From contig NZ_CP029608.1 of assembly GCF_003352185.1 (NCBI RefSeq), forward strand, positions 3,844,001 to 3,908,000: DNA of 64,000 bases, given 5' to 3'. The DNA comes from Pseudomonas kribbensis. GTDB taxonomy: Bacteria > Pseudomonadota > Gammaproteobacteria > Pseudomonadales > Pseudomonadaceae. This document shows, one piece after another, positions 7,707 through 16,129 of the stretch (position 1 is its first letter; the number at the start of each line of letters is the position of its first letter). The position numbers and the translations under genes are program-made. The notes below the pieces were generated by a model. The model did no database searches. It saw only the letters and a program-made list of their open reading frames with translations, and was not told the origin of the DNA.

Positions 7707-8078
7707 ATGATCAAGCCAACGCCTAATCCTCCGGAAACAGACGTATCGTCCGAATCCGACCCAACCTCTCCCTACTCCACAACCGACTCAAAAAAACTCC
7801 ACGAAGCCGCCGAGCGCGCCCTCGACCATTACCTGAAACCCACCGCCCCGAAACAGCACTGCCCCGGCCGCATGTTCCTCATCGCCCCCCACATCGATCA
7901 ACATGCCTTGCTGGCCCACGCCTGCGAATCGATGGCCTCGGCCAGCGTGATGCTCAGCGACTTCGCCGCGCTGCTGGACCCGCCCTACCGCAGTACCGTC
8001 CTGGGCATCGCCCAAGTGGTGATGTGTGGCGAGCTCGCCGTGAACCGGGCGCTGGACACCCTCGATGCCACGACCTGA
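7707..8078 (+). CDS. DUF6124 family protein
   Basis: This 123-residue protein starts MIKPTPNPPETD and contains SKKLHEAAERALDHYLKP and LLAHACESMASASVMLSDFA, the hallmark of the Pseudomonas DUF6124 family. Its function is unknown. The start ATG at 7707 follows GGAGGT by 10 bp. The N-terminal 30 residues are rich in Pro/Ser/Thr and probably disordered; the rest looks helical. The next gene starts 10 bp after its stop, so they form a two-gene unit. Confidence 0.85.
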   Translation: MIKPTPNPPETDVSSESDPTSPYSTTDSKKLHEAAERALDHYLKPTAPKQHCPGRMFLIAPHIDQHALLAHACESMASASVMLSDFAALLDPPYRSTVLGIAQVVMCGELAVNRALDTLDATT

Positions 8079-8088
8079 GGAACACTCC

Positions 8089-8370
8089 ATGGAAAGCAAA
8101 TCCGATGCACACGTCGTCGCCGCCCTGATCTCCATCGGCCTCAACGAGAAAGACAGCCAATGGGCCGAAAAAGCCTGTCTGCTGCTGCTCGAAAGCGAAA
8201 GAAAATCCATCGTCACCGCCGCCCTCGAAGCCCTCGTCCAACTCGCCCGCGATCACGGCAAACTGGACCGGGAACGCGTAATGCCGGTACTCCACAGCGT
8301 AAAACGCAGATTTCCGAGCCTGACCAGCACGGTTGCGGCAACGCTGGATGAGATGGCAATGGCTGCGTAA
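8089..8370 (+). CDS. Small hypothetical helical protein downstream of DUF6124
   Basis: The 93-residue product (MESKSDAHVVAALISIGLNE) is predicted to be all-helical, with leucine/alanine-rich heptad-like segments (WAEKACLLLLESERKSIVTA) reminiscent of HEAT-like helical pairs. I do not recognise a family. It begins 10 bp after the DUF6124 stop with AGGAA upstream of the ATG at 8089, and ends at a strong bidirectional terminator. Its conserved pairing with DUF6124 would be worth testing. Confidence 0.7.
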   Translation: MESKSDAHVVAALISIGLNEKDSQWAEKACLLLLESERKSIVTAALEALVQLARDHGKLDRERVMPVLHSVKRRFPSLTSTVAATLDEMAMAA

Positions 8371-8393
8371 CGCCTCAGGTAAAAGGCAAGAAA

Positions 8394-8430
8394 AAACCCG
8401 CTATCTCCATGAAGGGAGACAGCGGGTTTT
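8394..8430. terminator. Bidirectional rho-independent terminator
   Basis: A stem of AAACCCGCTATCTCC against GGGAGACAGCGGGTTTT with loop ATGAA (one bulged position), with A-run before and T-run after. It separates the DUF6124 pair from the convergent FKBP gene. Confidence 0.85.
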
Positions 8431-8456
8431 ATGACGTCAGCTGTAACGCGGGGGAA

Positions 8457-8795
8457 TCAATCCTCCCGCGTCAAAACCTCCAGCAACTCAATCTCGAACA
8501 CCAGATTCGAATTCGGCGGAATCTTGCCCATCGTCCGCTCGCCGTACCCCAGATGCGCCGGCACCAGCAGTTTGCGTTTGCCGCCAACCTGCATACCCAT
8601 GATCCCTTGATCCCAACCCTTGATCACCCGGCCCGTGCCGATCACACACTGAAACGGCTTGCCCCGACTCCAGGACGAGTCGAACTCGGTGCCATCCTCC
8701 AGCCAACCGGTGTACTGGGTGGTGATCAATGCGCCTTTGACGGCGGCTTTTCCGTCGCCGGGCTGAAGATCGATTATCTGCAGTTCATCATTCAT
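8457..8795 (-). CDS. FKBP-type peptidyl-prolyl cis-trans isomerase
   Basis: The 112-residue single-domain FKBP has the conserved elements YTGWLEDGTEFDSSWSRGKPF, VIKGWDQGIMGMQVGGKRKL and GYGERTMGKIPPNSNLVFEIELL. It catalyses proline isomerisation in protein folding. No signal peptide or extra chaperone domain is present, so it should act in the cytoplasm. The ATG at 8793-8795 gives the minimal FKBP fold; the longer upstream frame adds unrelated residues. It is divergent from the diguanylate cyclase gene. Confidence 0.95.
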   Translation of the reverse strand: MNDELQIIDLQPGDGKAAVKGALITTQYTGWLEDGTEFDSSWSRGKPFQCVIGTGRVIKGWDQGIMGMQVGGKRKLLVPAHLGYGERTMGKIPPNSNLVFEIELLEVLTRED

Positions 8796-8937
8796 AACAT
8801 TCACTCTATTGTTCCGCTGGCCGCCGTTTTCCCAGAAATGCCGGACATTGGCAACCGTTTGACCCAGCGTTGGCCGTGATGAATGATAGCCACCCGCCAC
8901 CAACCCCGAATCGATACGCCATGTCAGCGATGCTTGA

Positions 8938-10023
8938 ATGACTCAACTCTGGATCGGCTTTGCCCTTGTCGTTGTGCTGATGGTCGTGATCGCCGTGTTG
9001 ATTCGTCGCGAGCGTGCCCTGCGCCGGCAACTCGCCGAATACCGTGAATTGCTCACTCGCGCTGCCGAAGGCCAGAACATCCACCAGGATGGCGATGCCG
9101 AGCGCTTCAAGCGCAGCCAGTATTTTGCGCGGATCGGAACCTGGGACTGGGAAGTCGACACGGATCGACTGTATTGGTCCGACGCGATCTTCGGCATGTT
9201 CGGCTTCAAGATCGGAGAAGTGACGCCCTCCTACGCCTTGTTCTGCTCCTGCGTCCACCCGGACGACCGCGCCAAGGTGCGCGCCGGGGAATTGCGTTGC
9301 CTGGAAACCGGTGAAAACCACGACGAGGAATACCGCGTGGTCTGGCCCGACGGCACGATTCGCTGGCTGCGGGAAACCGGCAACGTGGTGAAGAACGATC
9401 ATGACGCGATGATCAAGATGATGGGCGTGGTGCGCGATATCACCGAAGAAAAGGCCTCGGCCAGTTACCTTCAGCACCTGGCCCACTTCGATCCGCTGAC
9501 CGGTTTGCCCAATCGACTGGTGCTGGAAGAACGCCTGTCAGAAGCGCTGGAACATGCCCGCGCTACCGAGACCCGGGTGGCGCTGGTGTTCATCGATCTC
9601 AACGGTTTCAAAAGCATCAACGACCGCTACGGCCACGCCGCCGGCGACCGCGTCCTGATCACCACCGCCACACGGCTGAAACGCATCCTACGGGTCAGCG
9701 ATACCGTCGCGCGGATCGGCGGCGATGAATTCGTGGTCATCCTGCAAGGCCTCGCCCCCGGCCTGAACCTTCAGGACGAAGCCCGCAGCATCTGCCAGAA
9801 AATCTTCATCGAACTGTCCCCACCGATCACCATCGGCAACGACCAACGCCACGTCGGCACCAGCCTCGGCGTCGCCGTGTTCCCCGACCACGCGCCGACC
9901 ATGGACCGGCTGCTGCACATTGCGGATCTGGCGATGTATGAGGCCAAGCGCAGCGGGAACAATCAGTATCGGTTGGGTGGCGAAAGCCCGGTGCGGACAA
10001 GTGCACCGGGATTGGGAATGTGA
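8938..10023 (+). CDS. PAS-GGDEF diguanylate cyclase, membrane anchored
   Basis: The 361-residue protein has one N-terminal transmembrane helix (about residues 5-22), a PAS domain of the PAS_3 type (about 62-172; WDWEVDTDRLYWSDAIFGMF and the PAC end VVRDITEEK), and a GGDEF domain (about 180-345). The active site is intact (RIGGDEF, GGDEF at 261-265) and so is the inhibitory RxxD I-site (RVSD, 252-255). It should therefore make cyclic di-GMP with product feedback, controlled by an unknown signal sensed by the PAS domain. It appears to be a single-gene unit. Confidence 0.94.
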   Translation: MTQLWIGFALVVVLMVVIAVLIRRERALRRQLAEYRELLTRAAEGQNIHQDGDAERFKRSQYFARIGTWDWEVDTDRLYWSDAIFGMFGFKIGEVTPSYALFCSCVHPDDRAKVRAGELRCLETGENHDEEYRVVWPDGTIRWLRETGNVVKNDHDAMIKMMGVVRDITEEKASASYLQHLAHFDPLTGLPNRLVLEERLSEALEHARATETRVALVFIDLNGFKSINDRYGHAAGDRVLITTATRLKRILRVSDTVARIGGDEFVVILQGLAPGLNLQDEARSICQKIFIELSPPITIGNDQRHVGTSLGVAVFPDHAPTMDRLLHIADLAMYEAKRSGNNQYRLGGESPVRTSAPGLGM

Positions 10024-10026
10024 GCG

Positions 10027-10335
10027 TTAACGCTCCACCGGCTTGATATCCACAATCGTCCCGTTGGTGATCATCACCATCACGTACTTGTCGTTCATCT
10101 GCACCCACTGCGCCTGCGGATCGGGTTGCTTGAGGCCTTTCTGTTTCCAGTTCTTGATGGCTTTTTCGCTGCGCTGGTAGATGTCCGGGGCGCGGTCGTT
10201 GACTTTCAGTTCGCGGCCGTCGGTGGGCGAGCGTTCGACGGTGTCGGTCGAGGGTTGCGCCGCTTGAACGAGTGGGGTGATCCCGGCGATGCCGGCGACG
10301 AGGGCCAGGCTGGCGATCAGGGTCTTGTTGTTCAT
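10027..10335 (-). CDS. RcnB-like periplasmic protein
   Basis: The 102-residue protein has a signal peptide (cleavage near VQAA, residue about 25) and a C-terminal segment YVMVMITNGTIVDIKP typical of RcnB-like proteins. E. coli RcnB is a periplasmic protein affecting Ni/Co homeostasis; many RcnB-like proteins have no proven metal role. It ends 4 bp from the convergent diguanylate cyclase stop. The start is ATG at 10333-10335 with GGAGG upstream on the minus strand. A link to the DmeR/DmeF pair about 4 kb away is speculative. Confidence 0.8.
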   Translation of the reverse strand: MNNKTLIASLALVAGIAGITPLVQAAQPSTDTVERSPTDGRELKVNDRAPDIYQRSEKAIKNWKQKGLKQPDPQAQWVQMNDKYVMVMITNGTIVDIKPVER

Positions 10336-10517
10336 CGGTGAACCTCCTTCAGATGTGTGATACCTGAACTCCGACTGCGGGGTTCTGGAATCATTCCTTG
10401 TTTTTAGTCATGAACGCCTGAGTGAGGATAAATCAGCATCGACCCTCCCCGTAGAGAAGAAGATAGATACTGATTTTGACCGATGTGAAAAAGCCTACGG
10501 GTGTGCTGATCCTGTCA

Positions 10518-12467
10518 CTACGGCGTGCCTGCGGCAGTCTTTGCCCGTCGCCGCTGCACTCTCATTAAGTGGACTCTCTCCAGAACCGATGCGGCATAAA
10601 GTTCGGCATCAATACGACTCAATGCGGCTTTGGCCTTGAGTGCGATATCCGGAGGAGCCAAAGAAAGCCCTTGAGCCGACAACTCGGCATCGGTCTTGCG
10701 AAGTATTGCGAGTGCACCTGCGAGGTTGCCGGAGTCAGGAACCGGTCCGGAAAGAATGGCAGCCTCTGCCATTGGCGCCAGTCGCGCCCTGGTTCCCTTG
10801 ATGACAGGTATGGGGGTGGGTAATGCGGCCAACGTTTCTCGCGGCGTTGATAGCGACAGCAGGTGCAGCGGCGTGTTTGCTTCGGCATCCCGACGAGTCA
10901 ACGCTGGCAAGCCCCACAAGGCTTCCAGCAAGGCTGGTACAGAGGAGTGATCGTATGGCGTGGAATCTACCGTTCCCGGGGCGATCAGGGGAGATACGGC
11001 GACGGCAGGCACCCGAACACCGGCAGTCTTGAAGTCAAAACCGTGAGTGTTATAACCATAGGAGGGATTATCACCGGGGGCAGTAATATTCCCTGGCTTT
11101 ACCGAATCGTAGAACCCGCCATGCTCGTCATAAATTACCAGCAGTAAGCTGGTGTTCCAATAAGGCGAATTCCGGATGGCCGAGTAGACCGCACTGAGCA
11201 TGTTCTCACCGCCATAGACATCGTCCATCGGATGCTGCGACGAACCGCCGGCATAGGTTCCATTGGCCAGATTTCCATAATGCGGCTCTATGAAGGTGTA
11301 ACCGTAGGGATAAGGACCTTGAAGGTCGTTGGCGAAAGACCCCAATGAATGCATATCCAACATACTGATACCGTTCAGCGCTGAAACCTGGGTGATTGCT
11401 CCAAGCTTCGATCCGCTATTGGCGTCATCACTGTAGAGGCTGAGGCCATTGGCTTGAGCATCATGATAAATGCGATAGGGAATATTCGCGTTTTCCAAAC
11501 GTTGAAAGATGGAACCGTTCGGGTATTTGAATCCACTCAGTTCCCACCCGGCCATCTGAGGCTTTGTCGGACTGTCATCGAAACCGGAAGAAGACGCTCC
11601 ATGCACAAAAAAACGGTTGGGCCATGTCGGCCCCGGCATCGAGGAGAACCAGTGATCGCAGACTGCGAATTGCGTTGCCAGGTTATAGATCGCTGGCAAT
11701 TGATGCCGCGTATCAAAGCAAGACATGACATCGATTATCTGTTCTGGGTGCGGTGGTGTGTGCGGGGTTTCAGAGGTAGATGTGGAATAACTACTGGCAA
11801 ACCCGGAGTTATCGATAGGAGGATAAGGGGCGACCGACGGCAAAGGGCCCGCACGACCGGTCAACTGCTGAACAACATCGGCAAATTCATGACCGGGATC
11901 TGTTGGCATACTTAGAGGAGCACTGCCTTGAACGAAATATTTTTGGTCATTGATTTCGTTGTAATCATTTTTGGTCGCAGCGCTTATTCCGGGAATTCCA
12001 GACATGGCAAAAACATTATCAAACGAATGATTCTCAAGCATCAGCACAAAGACATGAGTAATAGGCGCTACAGGTGCCACACGCGTCATCCCGTCGGAAC
12101 AACCGCCGGACTTCAGCGCCACACTGAATGTCGTGGCGCTGACAGAAAGAGTGAGGGTCTGGCCCGCGTCAGCACTTTGCAGTTGGCATTCTTTCCAGTA
12201 TTCATCGGTGGAACTTCCAGAGTTAATGTAGAACCCCGCCGATAGACCATCCTTGACGTGTACCAGTACAGACCAATAATCCAGAATCGCGCCTGTCCCC
12301 AAACCTGTCTCGAAGAAAACCGTCATCGGGCCTGCGATCTGCCCCGGCTCGGCAGACCATGAACCGCGCTGCGTGCCGTTACTCTGGTTGGTGTGAAACA
12401 GGATAATCTCGGCATTCCCGTTCGTGGCATTGGTGATATTGATACTGGCTGACTGTTGCGTTGCCAT
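10518..12467 (-). CDS. Phospholipase C/acid phosphatase (AcpA-like) family enzyme with N-terminal accessory domain
   Basis: In this 649-residue protein residues 1 to about 128 form a beta-rich, Ser/Thr/Asn-rich domain, followed by a phosphoesterase domain with ENHSFD (145-150), GPTWPNR and DEHGGFYD. These place it in the phospholipase C/AcpA family, where the conserved Asn and Ser/Thr of ENHSFD help form the metal-binding active site; the substrate cannot be deduced. Unlike most relatives it has no Sec or Tat signal at the N-terminus (MATQQSASINITNATNG). A GGAGGT sequence sits 7 bp upstream of ATG 12465-12467. The base composition looks more AT-rich than its neighbours, suggesting acquisition. 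Confidence 0.88.
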   Translation of the reverse strand: MATQQSASINITNATNGNAEIILFHTNQSNGTQRGSWSAEPGQIAGPMTVFFETGLGTGAILDYWSVLVHVKDGLSAGFYINSGSSTDEYWKECQLQSADAGQTLTLSVSATTFSVALKSGGCSDGMTRVAPVAPITHVFVLMLENHSFDNVFAMSGIPGISAATKNDYNEINDQKYFVQGSAPLSMPTDPGHEFADVVQQLTGRAGPLPSVAPYPPIDNSGFASSYSTSTSETPHTPPHPEQIIDVMSCFDTRHQLPAIYNLATQFAVCDHWFSSMPGPTWPNRFFVHGASSSGFDDSPTKPQMAGWELSGFKYPNGSIFQRLENANIPYRIYHDAQANGLSLYSDDANSGSKLGAITQVSALNGISMLDMHSLGSFANDLQGPYPYGYTFIEPHYGNLANGTYAGGSSQHPMDDVYGGENMLSAVYSAIRNSPYWNTSLLLVIYDEHGGFYDSVKPGNITAPGDNPSYGYNTHGFDFKTAGVRVPAVAVSPLIAPGTVDSTPYDHSSVPALLEALWGLPALTRRDAEANTPLHLLSLSTPRETLAALPTPIPVIKGTRARLAPMAEAAILSGPVPDSGNLAGALAILRKTDAELSAQGLSLAPPDIALKAKAALSRIDAELYAASVLERVHLMRVQRRRAKTAAGTP

Positions 12468-12988
12468 GTCGCTACCTCCGTGTAAGACATAGGTGGGAAT
12501 TAATTAGTGTTTATCCAGGTTCGGCAGACCGCATATGAAATTAATTCAAACGCCTCGCGCCGTTGATTAAAACTAATAGCAGTGCCCTGACAGGGGCGCA
12601 AATATCACTTAGACGGAATAGCAAGCACGGCCTGCATAATCATGCAATTTTGCTATTGCCGGGCAATTCCAAAATCTCTTTTATCCACCTGAGCATTGAG
12701 AGTTAATTGGAACAACTCAACACGCCCTTCGCGAAACTTTCACACTTTATTGATTAATCGTGATTTGACTTAAAAAACGTTTTTCCGCAAAGGTCGAACC
12801 AAGTTGACACCTGGAGCAGCCTGGTGGCCTTCAGGGGCAAAGGTCACAGAAATTGATACGCTTTGGACATCAATCCATGCCAACTATGCAATTAACAGAT
12901 CGATCCCCCTGCGCCACTATCCGCCCCAATAAAAACCGTGCGCCGCCTCCCCGTCGCGCACGTCATAAAAGCGGTGGAGTATTTTTCG
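12468..12988. other. AT-rich intergenic stretch
   Basis: No credible gene is seen in these roughly 520 bp. The sequence is clearly more AT-rich than the flanks, particularly 12480-12790, and must hold the divergent promoters of the phosphatase and the CitA-like symporter. A TTGACA-like hexamer is present at about 12804. No strong palindrome stood out. Confidence 0.5.
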
Positions 12989-14281
12989 ATGACAGCCTCA
13001 ATCCCACACGGCGGCTCGCGGGCCGGTGCCATTTTCCGGGTGACCTCGGGTAACTTCCTCGAACAGTTCGACTTCTTTCTGTTCGGCTTCTACGCCACGC
13101 AGATCGCGGCGGTGTTCTTTCCGGCGAGCAGTGAGTTCGCCTCCCTGATGATGACGTTCGCGGTGTTCGGCGCAGGCTTTTTGATGCGTCCGCTGGGGGC
13201 CATTGTGCTCGGCGCGTACATCGATGATGTCGGTCGTCGCAAGGGTTTGATCGTCACCCTGTCGATCATGGCCAGCGGCACGATATTGATTGTGCTGGTG
13301 CCCGGATACGAATCCATTGGTCTGTTCGCACCGGCGCTGGTACTGATCGGGCGCTTGCTGCAGGGCTTCTCGGCCGGCGCGGAACTGGGCGGTGTGTCGG
13401 TGTATCTGTCGGAGATCGCCACACCGGGCCGCAAGGGTTTCTTCACCGCCTGGCAGTCGGCCAGCCAACAGGTGGCGATCATCGTTGCCGCCGCGCTGGG
13501 CTTTGCCCTGAACCAGTGGATGGCACCGGACGTGATTGCCGATTGGGGCTGGCGCATTCCGTTTTTCGTCGGTTGCATGATCGTGCCGTTCATCTTCCTG
13601 CTGCGTCGTAACCTGGCGGAAACCGAAGAGTTCGCCACCCGCAAACATCGCCCGAGCATGAAAGAAGTGTTCCGCACCCTCGGCCAGAACTGGGTCGTGG
13701 TCATCGGCGGGATGTTGATGGTTGCGCTGACCACTACCGCTTTCTACCTGATTACCGTGTACGCGCCGACCTTCGGCAAAACCGTGCTGCACCTGAGCAC
13801 GTCGGATGCGTTGCTGGTGACGCTGCTGGTGGGCGTTTCGAACTTCTTCTGGCTGCCGATCGGTGGCGCATTGTCGGATCGCATCGGCCGGCGTCCGGTG
13901 CTGATTGCCATGTCGTTGCTGGCCCTGGCGACCACCTATCCGGCGCTGTCGTATCTGGTGCAGGCGCCGAGCTTCAGCCATATGTTGCTGTCGCTGCTGT
14001 GGCTGTCGTTCATCTACGGCATGTACAACGGCGCGATGATTCCGGCGCTGACCGAGATCATGCCGGTTGAGGTTCGTGTGGCCGGTTTCTCGTTGGCCTA
14101 CAGCCTTGCCACCGCGATCTTCGGCGGGTTCACGCCGGCAATGTCGACTTTCTTGATCCAGTACACCGGCGACAAGGCTGCGCCAGGTTACTGGATGAGT
14201 GTCGGCGCGCTGTGTGCGTTGTGCGCGACGCTGTATCTGTATCGCCGTGCGGGCGGTCGTCTGCAACCTGCAGTCGCTTGA
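12989..14281 (+). CDS. MFS metabolite:H+ symporter, CitA-like
   Basis: The 430-residue, 12-helix protein belongs to the metabolite:H+ symporter branch of the major facilitator superfamily. The loop 2-3 motif is [10 protein letters not shown], the repeat in the second half [14 protein letters not shown], and the region around [20 protein letters not shown] is typical of citrate/tricarballylate carriers. The start is ATG at 12989 preceded by GGTGGAG. It is followed 13 bp later by a periplasmic binding protein, an unusual pairing because MFS carriers normally work alone. The likely cargo is a di- or tricarboxylate (family inference). Confidence 0.9.
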   Translation: MTASIPHGGSRAGAIFRVTSGNFLEQFDFFLFGFYATQIAAVFFPASSEFASLMMTFAVFGAGFLMRPLGAIVLGAYIDDVGRRKGLIVTLSIMASGTILIVLVPGYESIGLFAPALVLIGRLLQGFSAGAELGGVSVYLSEIATPGRKGFFTAWQSASQQVAIIVAAALGFALNQWMAPDVIADWGWRIPFFVGCMIVPFIFLLRRNLAETEEFATRKHRPSMKEVFRTLGQNWVVVIGGMLMVALTTTAFYLITVYAPTFGKTVLHLSTSDALLVTLLVGVSNFFWLPIGGALSDRIGRRPVLIAMSLLALATTYPALSYLVQAPSFSHMLLSLLWLSFIYGMYNGAMIPALTEIMPVEVRVAGFSLAYSLATAIFGGFTPAMSTFLIQYTGDKAAPGYWMSVGALCALCATLYLYRRAGGRLQPAVA

Positions 14282-14294
14282 GGAGCCAGCCAAC

Positions 14295-15062
14295 ATGAAG
14301 AAGCTCTTCAATCTTACCGCCCTCGCCCTCCTCGCCTTCAGCGCATTTGCTCAAGCTGAGGAACTGCGGGTAATGACCTCCGGCGGCTTCACCGCCGCCT
14401 ATAAAGTCCTCGGCCCGAAGTTCGCCGCGAACACCGGCAACACTCTCGACACCATCCTCGGCCCGTCGATGGGCAAAGCCCCGGAGGCGATCCCCAATCG
14501 CCTCGCCCGGGGAGAACAGGCCGACGTGGTGATCATGGTCGGCTACGCCCTCGACGACTTGATCAAGCAAGGCAAGGTCGACCCGGCCTCGCGGGTGGAA
14601 CTGGCGGATTCGCGAATCGGTCTGGTGGTGCGCGAAGGCGCGCCGAAACCGGACATCAGCAACGTCGATGCCCTGAAGAAAACCCTGCTCGATTCGCAGT
14701 CGGTGGCCTACTCGGACAGCGCCAGCGGCGTGTACATCGAGCAGCAGTTGTTCAAGAAACTCGGCGTCGAAGATCAGCTGAAACCGAAGGCGAAGATGAT
14801 CCCGAAAATCCCGGTAGGCTCGGTGGTTGCCACCGGTGACTATCAACTGGGCTTTCAGCAGGTCAGCGAGTTGCTGCCGGTGCCGGGCGTGACGTATGTC
14901 GGGAAGATCCCGGAATCGGTGCAGTCGGTAACGCGTTTCGCCGCGGGAATTCCGGTGGGTGCGCAGCATCCGCAGGAGGCCAAGGCGTTGCTCGCCTATC
15001 TGGCCGCGCCTGCCGCCCAGGCCGACGTACAGGCCACCGGTCTGGATTCGGTCAAGCGCTGA
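14295..15062 (+). CDS. Periplasmic substrate-binding protein, ModA-like
   Basis: The 255-residue protein has a signal peptide (cleavage after AFAQA, about residue 19) and the fold signature of molybdate/organic-anion binding proteins (ELRVMTSGGFTAAYKVLGPK, then GEQADVVIM and VAYSDSASGVYIEQQLF). No ABC permease or ATPase gene follows. It starts 13 bp after the CitA-like symporter, with GAGG upstream, so both are in one transcript. It overlaps the convergent LysR gene by 11 bp. It may present an anion to the symporter or serve as a sensor; both are guesses. Confidence 0.88.
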   Translation: MKKLFNLTALALLAFSAFAQAEELRVMTSGGFTAAYKVLGPKFAANTGNTLDTILGPSMGKAPEAIPNRLARGEQADVVIMVGYALDDLIKQGKVDPASRVELADSRIGLVVREGAPKPDISNVDALKKTLLDSQSVAYSDSASGVYIEQQLFKKLGVEDQLKPKAKMIPKIPVGSVVATGDYQLGFQQVSELLPVPGVTYVGKIPESVQSVTRFAAGIPVGAQHPQEAKALLAYLAAPAAQADVQATGLDSVKR

Positions 15063-15966
15063 CCTTCGGCGGCTGGACTTTCATTTCCACCACCAGCCGC
15101 TCCAGTTCCAGTGCCGCCGGGGTCAGGGTACGACCCCGGCGCTTGATGATGCCGACACTGCGCATCACTTGCGGATCGGTCAACGGCACCCGCGTCAGGA
15201 TCGGATGATCCGCCGCCGGCATCGCCATCAACGGCACCGCCGCCACACCCAGTCCTGCTTCCACCAGACCGATCATCGTCGTCACGTGCAGGGTTTCGCA
15301 GATGCTCGGCCGCTGCGGCACCACTTTCGCCAGTGCCTGATCGAGCAAAAAGCGATTGCCGGAAGTCTTGTCCAGCGAGATGTAATCCTGCTGGTAAAAC
15401 TCGTCCCAACTGACGCTGCTGCGCCCGGCCAGGGGGTGATCGCGACGGCAGGCCACCACGTAGCTCTCCTGCACCAGCGGCTCGAAATCCACGCCGGCCT
15501 CCTGAGTGCCCATGAAGCTCAAGCCGAAATCCGCCTCGCCATTGACCACCGCCGTCAGCACGTCGTGGGCGCTGGAGTCGAGGACTTTGACTTTGATGCG
15601 CGGGAACTGCTGGTGATAGCGGGCGACCACTCGTGGCATGAAGTAATACGCCGCCGACGGCACGCAGGCGACGGTGACGTGGCCCTGCCGGTTCGAGGCG
15701 ACTTCGCTGATACCAAGCAACGCCACGTCCAGATCGTCCAGCAAGCGCTCGACACTCGGCATGAAGCCACGCCCGGCCTGAGTCAGGCTGACCTTGCGCG
15801 TGGTGCGCTCGAACAACTTCACGCCGAGAGCGTCTTCAAGCTTCTCGATGCGTCGGCTGAGGGCCGGTTGCGAAATGCGCACGGTGTCCGCGGCCTTGCG
15901 GAAACTGCCCTGCTCGACCACCGCGCGAAAGGCTTGCAGGTCGTTGAGGTCGAAGTTGATGGCCAT
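15052..15966 (-). CDS. LysR-family transcriptional regulator
   Basis: The 304-residue LysR protein has an N-terminal HTH (about residues 6-65, SQPALSRRIEKLEDALGV) and a full effector-binding domain. The binding-site loop regions resemble those of regulators of aromatic or carboxylate uptake. It is convergent with the symporter/binding-protein genes and divergent from the Kef-type antiporter, with 163 bp between starts. Regulation of the symporter unit is the more usual relation, but the geometry does not prove it. Confidence 0.9.
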   Translation of the reverse strand: MAINFDLNDLQAFRAVVEQGSFRKAADTVRISQPALSRRIEKLEDALGVKLFERTTRKVSLTQAGRGFMPSVERLLDDLDVALLGISEVASNRQGHVTVACVPSAAYYFMPRVVARYHQQFPRIKVKVLDSSAHDVLTAVVNGEADFGLSFMGTQEAGVDFEPLVQESYVVACRRDHPLAGRSSVSWDEFYQQDYISLDKTSGNRFLLDQALAKVVPQRPSICETLHVTTMIGLVEAGLGVAAVPLMAMPAADHPILTRVPLTDPQVMRSVGIIKRRGRTLTPAALELERLVVEMKVQPPKVSA

Positions 15967-16129
15967 GGGAGACTCGGGAGAAATTGATTCGCTGAGGCTA
16001 TAAATGTAACCAATTGATGCAAATTGTTACAGGAGCACATGCGCTCAAGCAGGGTCTGCGGTAGATCTGTAATCGTTTCAGCCTTTATCCTTGTCGCCCC
16101 CGCCGTACCGCGTTACTGGAGTTCCGCTC

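Noticed and set aside
12853..13053. 66-codon frame upstream of the symporter
   Set aside because: It overlaps the true symporter start and has no ribosome-binding sequence or recognisable sequence.
12998..14311. Minus-strand open frame of 437 codons
   Set aside because: It is antisense to the CitA-like symporter with 12 clear transmembrane helices.
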